Shown here: positions 1-12,464 of the stretch, one piece after another
Layout of the letters: the number at the start of each line of letters is the position of its first letter
Position numbering within the stretch: position 1 is the stretch's first letter
Position numbers and translations under genes: made by a program
The notes under the pieces: model-generated
The model's input: only the letters and a program-made list of their open reading frames with translations
Database searches by the model: none
Told to the model about the DNA's origin: nothing
Assembly: GCF_014356525.2 (NCBI RefSeq)
Contig: NC_052505.1
Location: 51,898,970 to 51,962,969, forward strand
Direction: 5' to 3'
Source of the DNA: Nilaparvata lugens
Lineage: Eukaryota; Arthropoda; Insecta; Hemiptera; Delphacidae
Length of the DNA stretch: 64,000 bases

Positions 1-2690
1 GTGTGTGAATGAGATGAGATGCAGAACAGAACAGCGAGTAGAGCAGAGGCGCCGGAAGTCTGACCTAAACATCTATGATTGCACGTTTAGTGAAGGCCCG
101 CCCGCCCACTCCACTCCTAATAACACCGTTGTTTTGCATTCATCATGGATAGTTTACTGGGTAGTTTACAGAAGACTTTCCCACTTCTCAACATCAACCA
201 TATCGCATTAATAATATTGTGCTATACTTCTTTTCTGATGTCGTATTTAGCCAAAATGCACTGCAAGTTTAATCGTTTGATAATGTAAGCTTGGGCTTCT
301 TAACAGCGACCATATCTCATCATCAAGGATGTGTTATACTTTTTTCGTATATATAACAAATTGAAAAAAAAGACAATATCAATTTCAAAATTACTTCCTG
401 ATGGTTCGGAGTTCTGCGAGAACGGCAGGACCATTCCTCTCATCATTATCCCTTCAATAACTCATATCACAAGTCTATGGCTTGTTGAGGTATTCAGCAT
501 GAAGCTTCAGCTTCAGAATAAGAAATATTTACATATATTTTTAATGCTTCAAAAATCATGAGAAAGAATAAAATACTGTAAAATGAGCGAATAAAGGTGC
601 TGTAAATGATATTATTTGATAGATACTTCATCAATTATTATACTTGATGGTTATTTCAAAAACTTTATATTCGACGCAAAGTAGGATCGACGCATCGCAT
701 TGTTATAGTCTACATTTGCAAGATTGAATTTATCATGACCTGCTCTGTCCTTTGAAAATCAACAATACTTTACTTTTTTCATACCTTTCATCAATAATTT
801 TACATTTGAGTGGAAATTCACAGAAATGAAAATCTCTTTACATTTTACAATGCAATGAAGGGTGAAAGCTAATGTTGTGCCAAAATTTTTTTCCAATTAT
901 AACTTCTCCAAGATAATTTTCATTAGAGTGCTAGATTAACGTTGTGATTCTCACGGTATCGGAGTAGTTTCATGATGTAATTCAGCACATTACGTAATTA
1001 AATTCTAATATTTCCTCTATTGTTTTCCAACGTTTTCCTTGAGTACTTAGAATTGTTGTAGATGCAAAATCATCATAAAAAATGAGTTGAACATCCATTC
1101 TATTGCTGAGTCTTCTACTTCGATTGAGGGAATTTTGCTGTATTATACTTGTTAGTTGTATTCCTTTCTAGTTCTATTGAGGGAAATTATTGTCGTCCCC
1201 ACCACGTCCTTTGTAATTTGGTATTTTTAATGTATTATTGCTCAGCCTGATACCTATTATTTGAGCCTGATTCGGTCGACTTGGAGAGCTGAACGAGAGA
1301 CCGCTTTTAGATTCTGTAGAGTACTGACATGTTTTGTGAGCTATATTATTTAATTATTGTCTGATTGAATCATGTCTTATTCACCTTGTTTTTCGTTCTC
1401 TCCTGGAGACTAGAGTTATTTATAATAATTGGGAATCAATTGTATTCCATCAGTTTTGTAATCACTTTTTAATTGCATACTTTACTTAACTTCGTTCAGA
1501 GCGGTTGACTACTGCAATTTATTAATCTTAGGTTATATGGATTAGTAACAGTCGACAACCCATTTAATGGTGAGTAAAGAATATTTTATAGTATTTTGAT
1601 AATTCTACTTGTATGTATCAGGTAACAACCCCTGATTTAACGATTTATCATTTTCTTTTATTGTTTAATGGATTGATCAATTATTTTATGATCGAATTTT
1701 ACTCAATTTTGTAGTCTTACATCTGAGATGTAACGATATCTAATGTACGATATCCTAATGTACAAGAAAGTGATACTAAATGGAGTATCTTCCTACTCTT
1801 TATTTTATTGGTACAGTCATTTATATCTCTGGCATTTATTTAATGTAATTGTGAGTAAAGTTTGAAATACTCACTGGTTGTACATCAACTGCAACTCTGT
1901 AACTTCTATCTTATATTGTATAATGATGATTTTATCATCATGATTGATTGTTTATTGTTCATCATTCTTTTAACTGATAATTTCTTTTCATAGTCCCATT
2001 CATTATAGATTTCAAAGTCTACAATTAGAACCTATAATAGTTCTTTAGTTTGTCATTTTATTTTTAATGTAAATTGTATGTATGTATTCATTAGATGATT
2101 TCATGAGAAATCATTCATTGAATACAATATTTAGTATGTTATTCATTCTAGCATTACTAAGTAGTTGTGACTCTTCTTGTGTTGCAGGTTTCTTTTTGGG
2201 TGTGTGTATTCTTGAATACTCATTCAAGGATCGAGCTGTAAATATGCCTTGCTGTCGAACGAGGGCTGACGAATTCGCCGACCGAGATGGCCGGTGATAT
2301 CGGACATCTGACCTTGCCGTGCGGGGCTGAAAGACGATCTTCGATCTGACGCCACTAGTCCGATGCCTGGAGGAGGCCATCATCCTTCATCCTCATCCAT
2401 CACCCTTTGGACACCGGACTCGAGGACGACAGATCTTAGATAAGTACTTGATACCCCTCACTACAATATCAGATGTGCCCCCGCAAATTTGGTCTCTTAA
2501 GACATGAGTATTTGGTCTCTTAAAGACGTGTTGTGTTGGTCTCTTAAAGACAGATTGATTATTTGATTATTCATGTAAAGATGTATTTTGTAATATTTTC
2601 TATAATTATTATTTTCATTATTATAAGAGCAGTCAGTCAACCGCATATCTATGTTCTTATTTCCAAGACCCTCAAATCACTAGAATTAGG
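1..2690. other. AT-rich intergenic DNA, no recognised gene
   Basis: Only short ORFs (under about 90 codons) occur, with no recognisable domains. A more GC-rich patch lies at about 2185-2440. It follows a pyrimidine tract ending in TTGCAG, which resembles a splice acceptor, and could be a host exon or the end of an old retroelement. The frames through it are short and I recognise no protein in them, so I make no call. Confidence 0.5.
2488..2551. repeat. Short tandem repeat, three GGTCTCTTAA units
   Basis: The motif TTGGTCTCTTAA(A)GAC occurs three times, with GGTCTC starting near 2491, 2514 and 2539. The unit length is 23-25 bp and the third copy is slightly diverged. It lies just upstream of the LINE insertion at 2709. 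No function is evident. Confidence 0.7.
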
Positions 2691-2708
2691 ATCACATTAT
2701 TGACCAGA

Positions 2709-3640
2709 GGCTATTCGACAGAGGCTTATTGACCAGAGGCTAGGATTGAGACAAGGATGTAGCCTTTCCCCAACACTGTTCAATTTGTATTTAGATGAAG
2801 TTTTGAAAGAATGGAGTGCGGGAATGTGAATGCGGGAATAATGATGGGACACGAGTGTTTTGTGAATACACTTCTCTTTGCAGATGACCAAATCCTTATA
2901 CAGGGAACAGAGGACGACCTGCAGTACTCCATATATCAACTGACAAAAATATGTGTGGAGTATGACCTTCGAATTTCAGCTACAAAGAAAAAAGTGATAG
3001 CTTCCAAAGGAAAATGGCCAGTCCGAACAATAATTGTGGTTGGAGTTCCAATCTTGGAGCAAGTTTCAGCCTTCACTTATTTGGGTTGTACTCTCACCTA
3101 CGAAAAAGATGAAGATATTTTCAATAAGTTAAAAAAATTCCAATATATTTGTGGAACAATTCATAGAACATTGAAAAATAAAGTAAGGAGAGTCACAAAG
3201 CTGAAATTCTACAAGACCAGTGTTGACGTATGGAAGCGAATCATGGGTACTAGGTAGAAAAGAAATCAGCAGAATCAAAGCGGCTGAAATGCGCTTTCTA
3301 AGAAGTGTAAAGGGATGCACAAGATTGGATCCACTCCGAAATGAGGACATTCGAGAGGAGCTTAAAGTTGAGCCACTGAATGAAGAAATTAAAAATATCG
3401 AAATATATGGAAAGCGCACATCGACAGAATGCCAACCGGAAGAATCCCTGTGAAAGCACTCAACTATAAACCAGCAGGTAAGAGAGACGTTGGAAGACCA
3501 AGGAAAAGGTGGTCTTAAAACTAGACATGATTTTAAAGTTAAATTTCAATTATATTTTTGATCAATTTCAATTTCCAAGGCTATTTAAAGACCGGAACAG
3601 GCAATCATGCCTATACCGTGGAAGTCAGAAGAAGAAGAAG
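2709..3640 (+). pseudogene. 5'-truncated non-LTR retrotransposon (LINE) with RT fragment
   Basis: The reading starts inside the reverse-transcriptase domain with GLRQGCSLSPTLFNLYLDEV (about 2740-2800). It continues through the catalytic motif LLFADDQ near 2870-2890 and the downstream motif FTYLGCTLT near 3070. After a frame change around 3220-3240 it reads LTYGSESWVLGRKE, RNEDIREEL and GRPRKRW, the usual C-terminal part of insect LINE ORF2 proteins. The 3' end is a short GAA-rich tail (3628-3640). A 13-bp direct repeat, ATTATTGACCAGA, flanks the copy (2696-2708 and 3641-3653), as expected for target-primed insertion. At the 5' junction TTATTGACCAGAGGCT is repeated once more (about 2727-2743), which looks like junction filler. 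The copy lacks the endonuclease and the N-terminal RT and cannot be autonomous. The clade is uncertain; RTE-like is possible. Confidence 0.85.
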
Positions 3641-3653
3641 ATTATTGACCAGA

Positions 3654-5205
3654 TTCAAATTGACAGACCTCAGGGCCTAGCACAATTTCAACAACTAAGC
3701 CTTCTCCGATAAAATCATTTGTCACCAGGAGAGCGGCTTCAATGTATTTAATACTGATTGAAAAACTTGACTAAAAAGTGGTTCCTTATTTTCCATGCAT
3801 GACGAACAACCTTTGGATATTTATTCATTCTCGCGAATCATAAATAAAGAGCAGAGAAAAACTCAGAATAAAGAACAACAAAATCACTAAAAATGTTCAG
3901 GTTGGTACCTCACCTTCAAGCTCCTATGTATCTCTCCTAAATAGTTTTGTATGTAATATTTCATGATATTGAAAGTTGTATTCGGTTTCAAATTATTCAA
4001 GAGATTGAAATGTCTTGCTGTGTGGATGGATATTTTTCAATAGTATAAGCCACTTCTATATAATATTAATGTTAAATTATTAAAGAATTCAAGAGACAGT
4101 GATGCAAATCTCATGCAATGCAAACCACATTGTCTCGATAGTTTAGAATGTAAGTTGTAATACTTCAGTCTCTATGATACTGTGACAACTAGTAATGATA
4201 TGTTTTGCAATAAATTGTCTTGAAAATAGGTGGTGCGTCATATACGCCAACTCATTGGGCAGTTAGCTATAATTGTGAATAACATTATTGCTTCAACCAA
4301 TGTTGACAGTTGAAAATGAATCTCACTAGAGCAATACACAAGGCCAAGCAACAGCTCACGTCGCAAGATAAGACCAAAATTGTCCATAATGTAGACAAGT
4401 GTAACCTACTAAACATGATCGGTTGTTGACTAACGAGAGGAGCGTTTAACTGATAAGAAGTCGACACACACTTGCGTCGTGGACGATGAAGTGTGTGTCT
4501 TCAACGTGACGTGGACGCCGGCGCCTTGTTGAAGGGTGCGCATGCGTCAGTGAGTGTGTCACCGGAACCAACAAACGACTCACCCACTTCACACTTAACA
4601 AACTAGACAGTCAAACCAATATTAGATCGAGAAATGAAAAATCAACTTGGTTCAAATTTGAATATTCCAAATACACTTGAATAGATTCAATTCAAATTAT
4701 TGTCAGCATTGATTGAATGAGAAGCATCCAACTTATGAGCAATGCTATTGACATGAGTTTGAAGTGGACCTCACTATACTCTATCAACTGAATATTATTA
4801 GTTCAATATTTTGATGCAGCACTTAAAATGATAATGCAAATGAAATCGTAACACTTTTGTACATTTCTAATATAATAAACTCTTTCAAACTTCGGTGCTG
4901 AGTTATTTTTCTCAGGGATGCTTTATGGTAAAGTCACAGAAGAAGGAAACACAAAAGAATGATATTTCTTTACTTGTGGTAGAATCATATTCATATTCCA
5001 TGTTCTAAGGTATCCTCTCATAGGATGGGTTTCACATGTTGAATCTTTTCGCCATTTCATGTAGATAGATATATTACAGCATGACAGCTATACTATCATT
5101 AATAAATCGCTTCTCATCTCATTCTTCTATATTTTTGGATAAAGTTTTTTTTAATCATGCGTTGTTAAATTCTCGTAGAGAAGGTACCATACGTAGATCA
5201 CTTAT
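3654..5205. other. Intergenic DNA without recognised gene
   Basis: AT-rich sequence. A GC-richer stretch at about 4450-4575 contains ACGTGACGTGGACG and GCGCATGCG, but no coding frame I recognise. The motif TGTCAGCATTGATT near 4702 recurs at about 8068 and 17700, so it may be the end of a short dispersed repeat. Confidence 0.4.
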
Positions 5206-5982
5206 TCACACTACACCTTTTCCAACTGTATTTGAGAAAGTATCAATTGTAATTGAGAATAGTCATTCGAATTTGAGTAAACTTCACATGTAAATAGGAA
5301 TAGTCAATTGTATTTGAGTAGGCATCACTAGTAATAAATTAAGAATAGTGAATTTTATTTGAGAAAGTATCAATTCAATTTGAGAACATATGATTTGAAA
5401 TCGAGAAGTTGTCAGTTGTAATTGGGAAATGATTTAAGAAAACCTTCTGAAGAATTGCCGAATTGTTTGATCAAGAGATTCAATTGATTGATGATAAAGT
5501 TCGTAAACATAGAGAATTTGATCTTCACCAAGTGCAATATTTCACAAAATGTTTGGAGACAAAAGTCGCGTTGCTAACACATACATAGAAATGATACTCA
5601 TTGATCATTCGTAAACAGTACAGGGAAAATAATTTCAACATTGAACATATTAATTTTCCCCCATGCAAAGCCTTTGGTAGTAATTGGAATACTGTGTACG
5701 TAGTACAGTATCCTTTCCTCAAATCAAACCTGTACTGTAGACAACAGAAGAGTTACGACATGTCAATTGGAAAATTGTCTCATTTTCAATTGATATCTTC
5801 TCATTTACATTTGACGATTTCTCGCATACAATTCACTATTCTCAATTACATGTGATGACTTAGCAAATACAATTGACTATTCTAATTTATATCTGACATT
5901 CTCTCAATTACAAGTGACTATTCTCAAATATAATTTATACTTTCTCAAATGAACTTGATACACATTGGAAAAGGTGTGAAAT
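5206..5982. mobile_element. MITE-like element with long imperfect inverted arms
   Basis: The left arm (about 5206-5430) and the right arm (about 5760-5982) are imperfect reverse complements. The outer ends read ACACCTTTTCC on the left and GGAAAAGGTGT on the right, followed inward on both sides by TTTGAGAAAGTAT-like sequence. Each arm is built from degenerate 20-25-bp units of the form GAATAGTCAATTGTATTTGAG. The middle (about 5430-5760) has no transposase frame. Length about 780 bp. The target duplication is not certain, so the superfamily is not assigned. It is probably non-autonomous and mobilised in trans. Confidence 0.65.
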
Positions 5983-7847
5983 CTGAAAGCAGCAATAACT
6001 TTGAATCATCATGTGTACAGTAATTCAATCTAGAATTACAGTAGAAATATAATAGTGTTATTTCAATGTTTGGTTCGTTTGGTTGTACTGCAAACACTAC
6101 CTCTTGGTTGCACTACCTCTTGGGCGGTAATTATTCACTGAAATTTCTACCTGACGATATCACCCGTTCGATACGCACAGGCAAGCGCAAGTAAAGGGGG
6201 TAATAAAAATTGTTCACATTGGAGTGATTTTCATCTTTGAGAAGAGGAAAAATCACTTAGATGCTGCTTGCTGTCGGTTCTAGCGATAAATTTCTTTAGA
6301 TTTTTTGAGGTTCATCATCAATTGTCAGCATTTTCAATAAATAACATTTATTGCTCATGAATTTGGACATGAGCTCTTACTAAATTAGTGACTGAATTCA
6401 TAAACCAGTTCAGAATTCAGAAATGATTAGTCATTGCTTCCCTCCATTTTCATTTCGTGCCGTTTGATTGCTTGTTGTTTGAAACCCCGTGCGATTCTTT
6501 TTGTCAATATTTCCCAGGAAATTAATTGTCGAATATGCGCCAAAATGAACCCCGCCTTAGGGTACGAACAGAACGGTCAGGTCGAGATGAGGATTCCAGC
6601 TAGATTTCTTCTATATTAATCATACCATAGTGGTACTATAGTTATTACTAGTAGTTCTGTGAACAGTAGACCTCGCGCAGTTAAAAACCACATCCTCCTC
6701 TAATACTGTCCATCAGAGTGAATTATGTCCTGTCCTGACGAGATATCGCTGTGTAAACAAAAAAAGGCTGTTTGGGTTGTTGTATCGATGATGATTATTA
6801 ATTTTAATTATAATTATTAGCATTACAATGCTGATAATTTGTTCTGAACAACTGCTTCTATCATCATAAGCTTACAGAGTTGAAAGCAGAGAAAAGTCGG
6901 GAGAAAAAATATGCTACTTCGAGTTATCAATCGCATGCCTCATTGCTTGCAATTAATAATCCGCTCGACCGCTGTTTTATGATGAATAATTCTATAATCT
7001 GATTTGTACGGTAATATTGGCGTTCGAAGGAGACACCTTTTCCTTTTGTATTATCCTTAAAATGCAAAATTTCAAAAAACCTTATAGATACGTCGACGCG
7101 AAATTCAAAAGGAACATAGCTGTCAAATTCCATGAAACCCTATTGTTGCGTTTCGCCGTAAATGCGGAACATATAAACATAAATAAAAACATATAAACAT
7201 AAAGAGAAATACAAAACCGTCCACTTGAATCTTAGACCTCACTTCGCTCGGTCAATAATGGTAAAATATTATACATTTAATTTAAATGATTTACTGCATA
7301 CATTTTCGTAGTAATGTGGCTATGGAATGTTGCCGCATGTGATAAGCCAACACTCCCTGGAGCCCAGGTGTAAAATTTACGATGTAGCTCAAAAATTTTG
7401 TCAGATACATCATTCCTCTAATGTCTCTTTCTTCACTCAACTACTCGGCTTCTTCTTTCACTGTCTCTATCTGTCACATTGATCAGTTAACCAAGGCGGG
7501 AAAGTATTCCAGAGCGAAATCAGATGATTGATATCAGTAGGCCTACGCTTGGCGCCCCCAAACCATGAGATTCACTTCATTCTGTCAGCCTTTCTCATGG
7601 ATAACATCGATGCTTCCCATTCGAGTAATGCTCTGCCGGCAATCTCAAGTGAGTAACAGCTGTCTGCTTTGTTGCCCAATAATGTACTTGGAAACATGGA
7701 ACTTGAAATAGAGAGGTCTATGAGTCTATGCTTGAAAAAGAAGTGGGTACTTTTGGTTACCCTGAGCCTCACTCACGCCCACTCTACATTAGCAAGTACC
7801 AACACACTCCGCACTCTCCCACCCGCTCGCAACCCTCACTATATCTC
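5983..7847. other. Intergenic DNA without recognised gene
   Basis: No domain-bearing ORF. There are small local repeats, for example ACATATAAACATAAA twice at about 7166-7205 and CACTACCTCTTGG twice at about 6097-6125. The short ORFs here do not resemble known proteins. Confidence 0.4.
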
Positions 7848-7895
7848 TCTCTCACACACACACACACACTCTCTCTCGCTCTCTCTCTCACTCTC

Positions 7896-7931
<36 letters not shown>
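7848..7931. repeat. Compound (CT)n/(CA)n microsatellite
   Basis: A run of CTCTCTCACACACACACA followed by CTCTCT units to about 7930. Two overlapping plus-strand ORFs through it encode only Ser/Leu/His/Thr-rich low-complexity peptide and are not genes. Confidence 0.9.
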
Positions 7932-7932
<1 letters not shown>

Positions 7933-8704
7933 ATCCTGTCTGCTGAAAATCAAAATTGAAACTCGAACCCCCTCACCTGCTGAGGAAGAATCTTTTTGCA
8001 CAGATTCCCTCGCTTACGTGTCAGTGCTTCCAACATTTACTATATTCTCTATAAATTCATTTTCTACTGTCAGCATTGTTTGAATGGGAACTATTGATGC
8101 TTTATTTTATGAGGATTGCCAACAGTTCAGTGAATCTTACTACAGTGTTGTCGGGAAACACGCGCCAAATATTTTTTTTTTAAATGTTACCAACCTAACA
8201 GGCTATTACAAAAGGAATAACCAGACTTTTATATTGATGAGAATTTATCACAAATGATTCATTATGAAAGAGAATGATTCCTCAAATTGAATGGTAGCCA
8301 AATTCATCCTTATCTCAATCTACCTCCAAGCTGTATATACTCCAAATAAGGCTAGTGTTACTTTATGTTTTCAAGTTCACAAGGTAGAGCGACATTGTAT
8401 AAAGTGATTTTTATTGAATTATTCATTCTTTCATTACAATAAATTACGATAAATTCAATCAATATTGCGGAAAATACACAAGTATAGTCTATAATCTGCT
8501 GACTATAGTCTATAGTCTATAATCTGCTGATAAAGTAAACAGGAATATAGCACTAGTAAAGATGAACAGTGCCGCATAGTCTACTGTAGTAAAATGTGAT
8601 ACATGTGATACATGATACATGAACTTTCCGTATCTCAGAATCGGAAAGGTTATATTTTATAGTTTCTGCTGCAGTATTCAACCATCACGTTTTGCTGTAT
8701 AATT

Positions 8705-10260
8705 TCCCTATGGATTCGGTTCTTTTCTCCTTAATCAATATCCAACGTGATTTTTTAACTCGTTTAACAAATCCTTTATTACATTTATAGTACCTATGCA
8801 CTATTCTTGGAGTAATCCATTTGTTGTATTTTATGTATCTCTCTCTTATTACCTGATAATCTCTCTCCGTAGTTTGACTTCGGCAAGTTTGTATGAGTAG
8901 GCTACAAAAACGGAAGTATCTATAATATACAACTTATCTCGATTTGAATATATTTATAGATATCATCAATATTAGAAAGGATCATGGTCATTGTTTTGAC
9001 TACAAGATCGGCGATACTAAATGATGTTTGTGATAATACGTCGGACGATATTGACACCTTAGTTGATAAATTTACTAGTAAGATTGTCGAGAATATCATC
9101 AAATGCACTGAAGTTGTCAAGTTTCCACATAGAAAAAACCGTTAAAAGATGGATCACTCCTGGTTTGGTTGCAGCCATTCGCAAAAGGGATAGGATGCAC
9201 ATCAAATTGTTCAAACAACCTTTCAATTTAAACCTTAAACAAGACTACTTAAATTATAGAAATACATTAAACTCTTTAATAAAAAATCTAAAAGTGACTA
9301 CTACAATAATAAATTTCTAGAGCACAAAAATAATTCTAAGAAGAAGTGGGAGTGCATTACTGAATTGTTGGGTAAAAGCAAAGTATATGAGGAACCTAAA
9401 ATTGACCCTAAAATTAAAATAATTATTTTGTAAATGTTGGTGTAGATCATGCAAAGAAATTGTTGAACTCTGATCAGCATTCAAAGATGCCAGATTCCCT
9501 GAACACACCCCCAGTAAATAGCTTGTTTCTAAATCCAACTAATGTGACAGAAATTTATGAAGTTATTGGTGAGTTGAGAAATAATGCATCTCTAGGTGTG
9601 GATAAAATCAGTTCATTTTGTCTTAAACTAATAAGAGATTATGTCGTTCGCCCATTGGAACATATTATTAATAGATGCTTTAGGGAGGGTTATTTCCCCA
9701 GGGCTTTCAAATCTGCAAAGATCATTGCATTACATAAATCAGGTGATAAAACCAAACCGGAAAATTATTGACCGATAAGTATTTTGAATAGTTTTTCAAA
9801 AATTATGGAAAAAATTATCAAAAAAAGAATCTTAAATTACCTTAATGATAATAACTTTATGGAAAATAATCAATTTGGCTTCCAACAAGGATAATCTACA
9901 ACTGATGCAATCTTACAACCAACTAGGATAATTCATGACAGTTTCAATACGAAACAAAAGACACTGGCTGTCTTTTTAGACCTTGCAAAAGCATTCGATA
10001 CTGTCCCTCATAGTATTTTATTAGATAAATTGGAAAAATGTGGAATTCGTGGTGTATGTAATGATCTTCTAGCTAGCTATCTCCAAGATAGAAAGCAAAC
10101 TTTGACTTTGGGTGGAATATCTGCAACAGATTATTTGTCTGATTTTGGTCTACCTCAGGCTACAGTGCTCTCCCCTGTGCTTTTTTTGATTTACATAAAT
10201 GATGCCCTAAAATACTGCTGCAGTATTCAACCATCACGTTTTGCTGTACAATGTTACTGC
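8705..10260 (+). pseudogene. Decayed LINE ORF2 (linker plus RT) with an inverted 5' segment
   Basis: From about 9010 the plus strand reads DDIDTLVDKFTSKIVENI, then KRWITPGLVAAIRKRDRMH: the region between endonuclease and RT. The RT follows, with IYEVIGELRNNASLGVDKIS, FKSAKIIALHKSGDKTKPEN, an in-frame stop, ISILNSFSKIMEKII, a second stop, the A motif VFLDLAKAFDTVPHSIL (about 9975-10020), and LPQATVLSPVLFLIYINDAL near 10150-10205. The catalytic ADD motif is lost where the copy ends at about 10250. On the minus strand, 8705-8890 reads KYNKWITPRIV, which matches the linker motif in opposite orientation, so the 5' part seems inverted. Multiple stops and frameshifts make this a relic. The clade is Jockey/CR1-like by motif style only. 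Confidence 0.8.
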
Positions 10261-10335
10261 GAGTTCATTAGTGAGAACTTTTTCAAGCAGCGAAGATGTA
10301 ACGTGCACTTAAGAATCATATCTATTATTGTAAAC

Positions 10336-10560
10336 TAGCAGGTAACACGTGCTTCGCAAGGGTCTATATTAAAACTTGACGTAATGAAATCTAGCAGAAT
10401 TGAAAATAGGCCTATAAGAATCCTCGGTTGATTAAGAATTTATATGCAACATTTCAAGTAGATCAGTCCAGTAGTTCAGATGTGATGATGCGTCAAACAT
10501 GATTTTCCTATCCTTTACACGTTTATAAGTGTTTAAGCCAGTTCTATACTAAAGATTAAT
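10336..10560. repeat. Dispersed repeat, copy 1
   Basis: This stretch and 11455-11690 share blocks such as GAATTGAAAATAGG, TTAAGAATTTATATGCAA-like sequence, ATCAGTCCAGTAGTT and TTTACACGT in the same order and orientation. The two are clearly diverged. The family resembles the untranslated tail of a retroelement. It starts right after the LINE relic, so it may belong to that insertion. Confidence 0.6.
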
Positions 10561-11454
10561 CTAATAAAGAATAAGAATAAGGATAATTTTATTCCTCCAA
10601 TGCAGAACAATGCTATCGGAAACGTCAATTTAATAATAATACCATACATGACTTCAGGTTTCAATTTTACAATAGTAAAAGTACATAATAACTCATCTAT
10701 ACAAGGTATCTTTCAATAGAATAAAGAATATAACATCAAATAGGATAAAGTCATATAACATAATAGAATATAGTCATTAATTGATAAAATAAAGAATACA
10801 TAAAAAACATAACAATACAAATATTGAGAACACTTATAGGTACTTAAAGATATATTCTTCCCTGCTTCAATTTAAATAGTTGTCAAATGGTAGATTAAAG
10901 AAATCTGAAAGTGAGTACAATGGATTTTCCAATAGGAGGCGCTCTATGTTATGTTAATGAGTTTTAGTTGGTAGGTTCCTGGCTAGTATGAGCAATTTAT
11001 TGAATAATTTCAATGATATATGATTCGGGCTGGTTGCTATCCTATTCAATCTAGTATATGGTACATCTATTTTTGATTTGTTCCTAGTGTTATGACTGTG
11101 AATGTCGGTTCTGCAGCTATATGAGCCTAAATTCTTTTTTATTTGTAGGAGAAGTTTGAAAGCGATGAATGAGAAATGAATGAAGGAAATGAATGATAAT
11201 AAATTTTGAAAGGCTTGTGATATCGATCTGCGGTTTTCACCATACCATTTTCTGGAAATTCTGTATCGGAATCATGTATCATATGCCCACCTTTCAATTA
11301 AAAAAAGAAGTTGGATTCAAAATGTCGGTTCCAAAATGGCGGAAAAAATTTGGGTGCGACGGAAAACCTGTTATCATGCGAAAAGGATCCCCAATCATAC
11401 CTATCTTCTAATTTCCCTTTTAAAAGAAATGTTCAGCTGCTTCCATACAACAAC
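10561..11454. other. Intergenic DNA between two repeat copies
   Basis: AT-rich. It holds A-rich stretches of AATAGAATA-type repeats (about 10700-10830) and a 72-codon ORF at 11193-11411 without a recognised domain. No gene is called. Confidence 0.4.
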
Positions 11455-11690
11455 TGGAAGCATGACAAATAATTGAAAACTTGACAAACTGAAAACTTGA
11501 TGTAATCAAATCTTGAAGAATTGAAAATAGGTCCATAACCAAGGATCTAGGTTAAGCAAGAATCTATATGCAAAATTTCAAGTTAATCAGTCCAGTAGTT
11601 GAGACGTGATTATGTTTCAAACATTATCTTATCATAATCACATATACTTTACACGTGTATACGTACATAATCCAGTTCTTTCCTTTATTA
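11455..11690. repeat. Dispersed repeat, copy 2
   Basis: Homologous in order and orientation to 10336-10560. It shares ATCAGTCCAGTAGTT followed by GA(C/T)GTGAT, and the final ACTTTACACGTGTATACG block. No coding potential is visible. Confidence 0.6.
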
Positions 11691-12464
11691 TAGTTTAGAA
11701 GAGGATAGATGGATGGATGATCATTGTTATTTTACTTAAAGATAGAATAAGTTGAATAGTTTCCCTTTTAGAGGGAGTTTTGACAACCTACAAAACTCAT
11801 TTTCCATTTGAAGATATAACGAAAAGGTGCATAGGATCTTATTTCTTTTGCTCAGCTTGCCAAAATACCCTCATTCCAATATTACAATTTTCGACTGACT
11901 GTACAGTGAGTCAGTCATTCTATCAGGGCTCGAATAATTTTGAAATTTGTATTAAATAATAATGGAAGGGAATAATAATTCCTTTTATAAATATCAACAC
12001 CTTTATTCAAAGACATATTAATTAACTGCATGTGTCCTCATATTGCCGATACAGCATTGATGAAACTGTAGACGTTTATTCTGCACTTTGTCTCAAAACT
12101 GTTAAAGCTAAAAAATTAATAATCCATGCCACGTGTGGGCCTATACATTGCATCAGGAAAATGAAGTTTCAAACTATCCCCCAGTCGGTTAACGTTTAAT
12201 CACGATAAAATGCTATACTTAAATCGAGATGTATTTTGGTCGCACAAAACAGAAATTTCTAGCAATAACGCTGATTAAACTAACCGGTGTAAAAAAATTT
12301 AAATTCTGATTAGTTGGCACCATTTTAACGGCAATTAGCTGGAATGAAGAAAATTTGGTTGCACAAAGGTAAAAATAACGCCGGTTAAACTTATCAACGA
12401 AAAAATTTTAACAGGCCATTCACGAGGAATTAAATCCAACTAACGCCGAACAGGTACCCACTAA
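11691..12464. other. Intergenic DNA, possible arm of an older repeat
   Basis: No gene. Blocks such as AATAACGC(C/T)G(A/G)TTAAAC repeat within 12260-12390, and related GTTAA/CCGG motifs return on the far side of the MITE at about 13660-13830. The MITE may therefore sit inside an older repeat, but the match is too weak to define its ends. Confidence 0.3.

Noticed and set aside
2180..2440. Possible host exon after TTGCAG
   Set aside because: GC-richer, but no long or recognisable frame and no donor site linked to a neighbouring exon.
7669..7959. Two overlapping Ser/Leu/His-rich ORFs
   Set aside because: Low-complexity translation of the CT/CA microsatellite.
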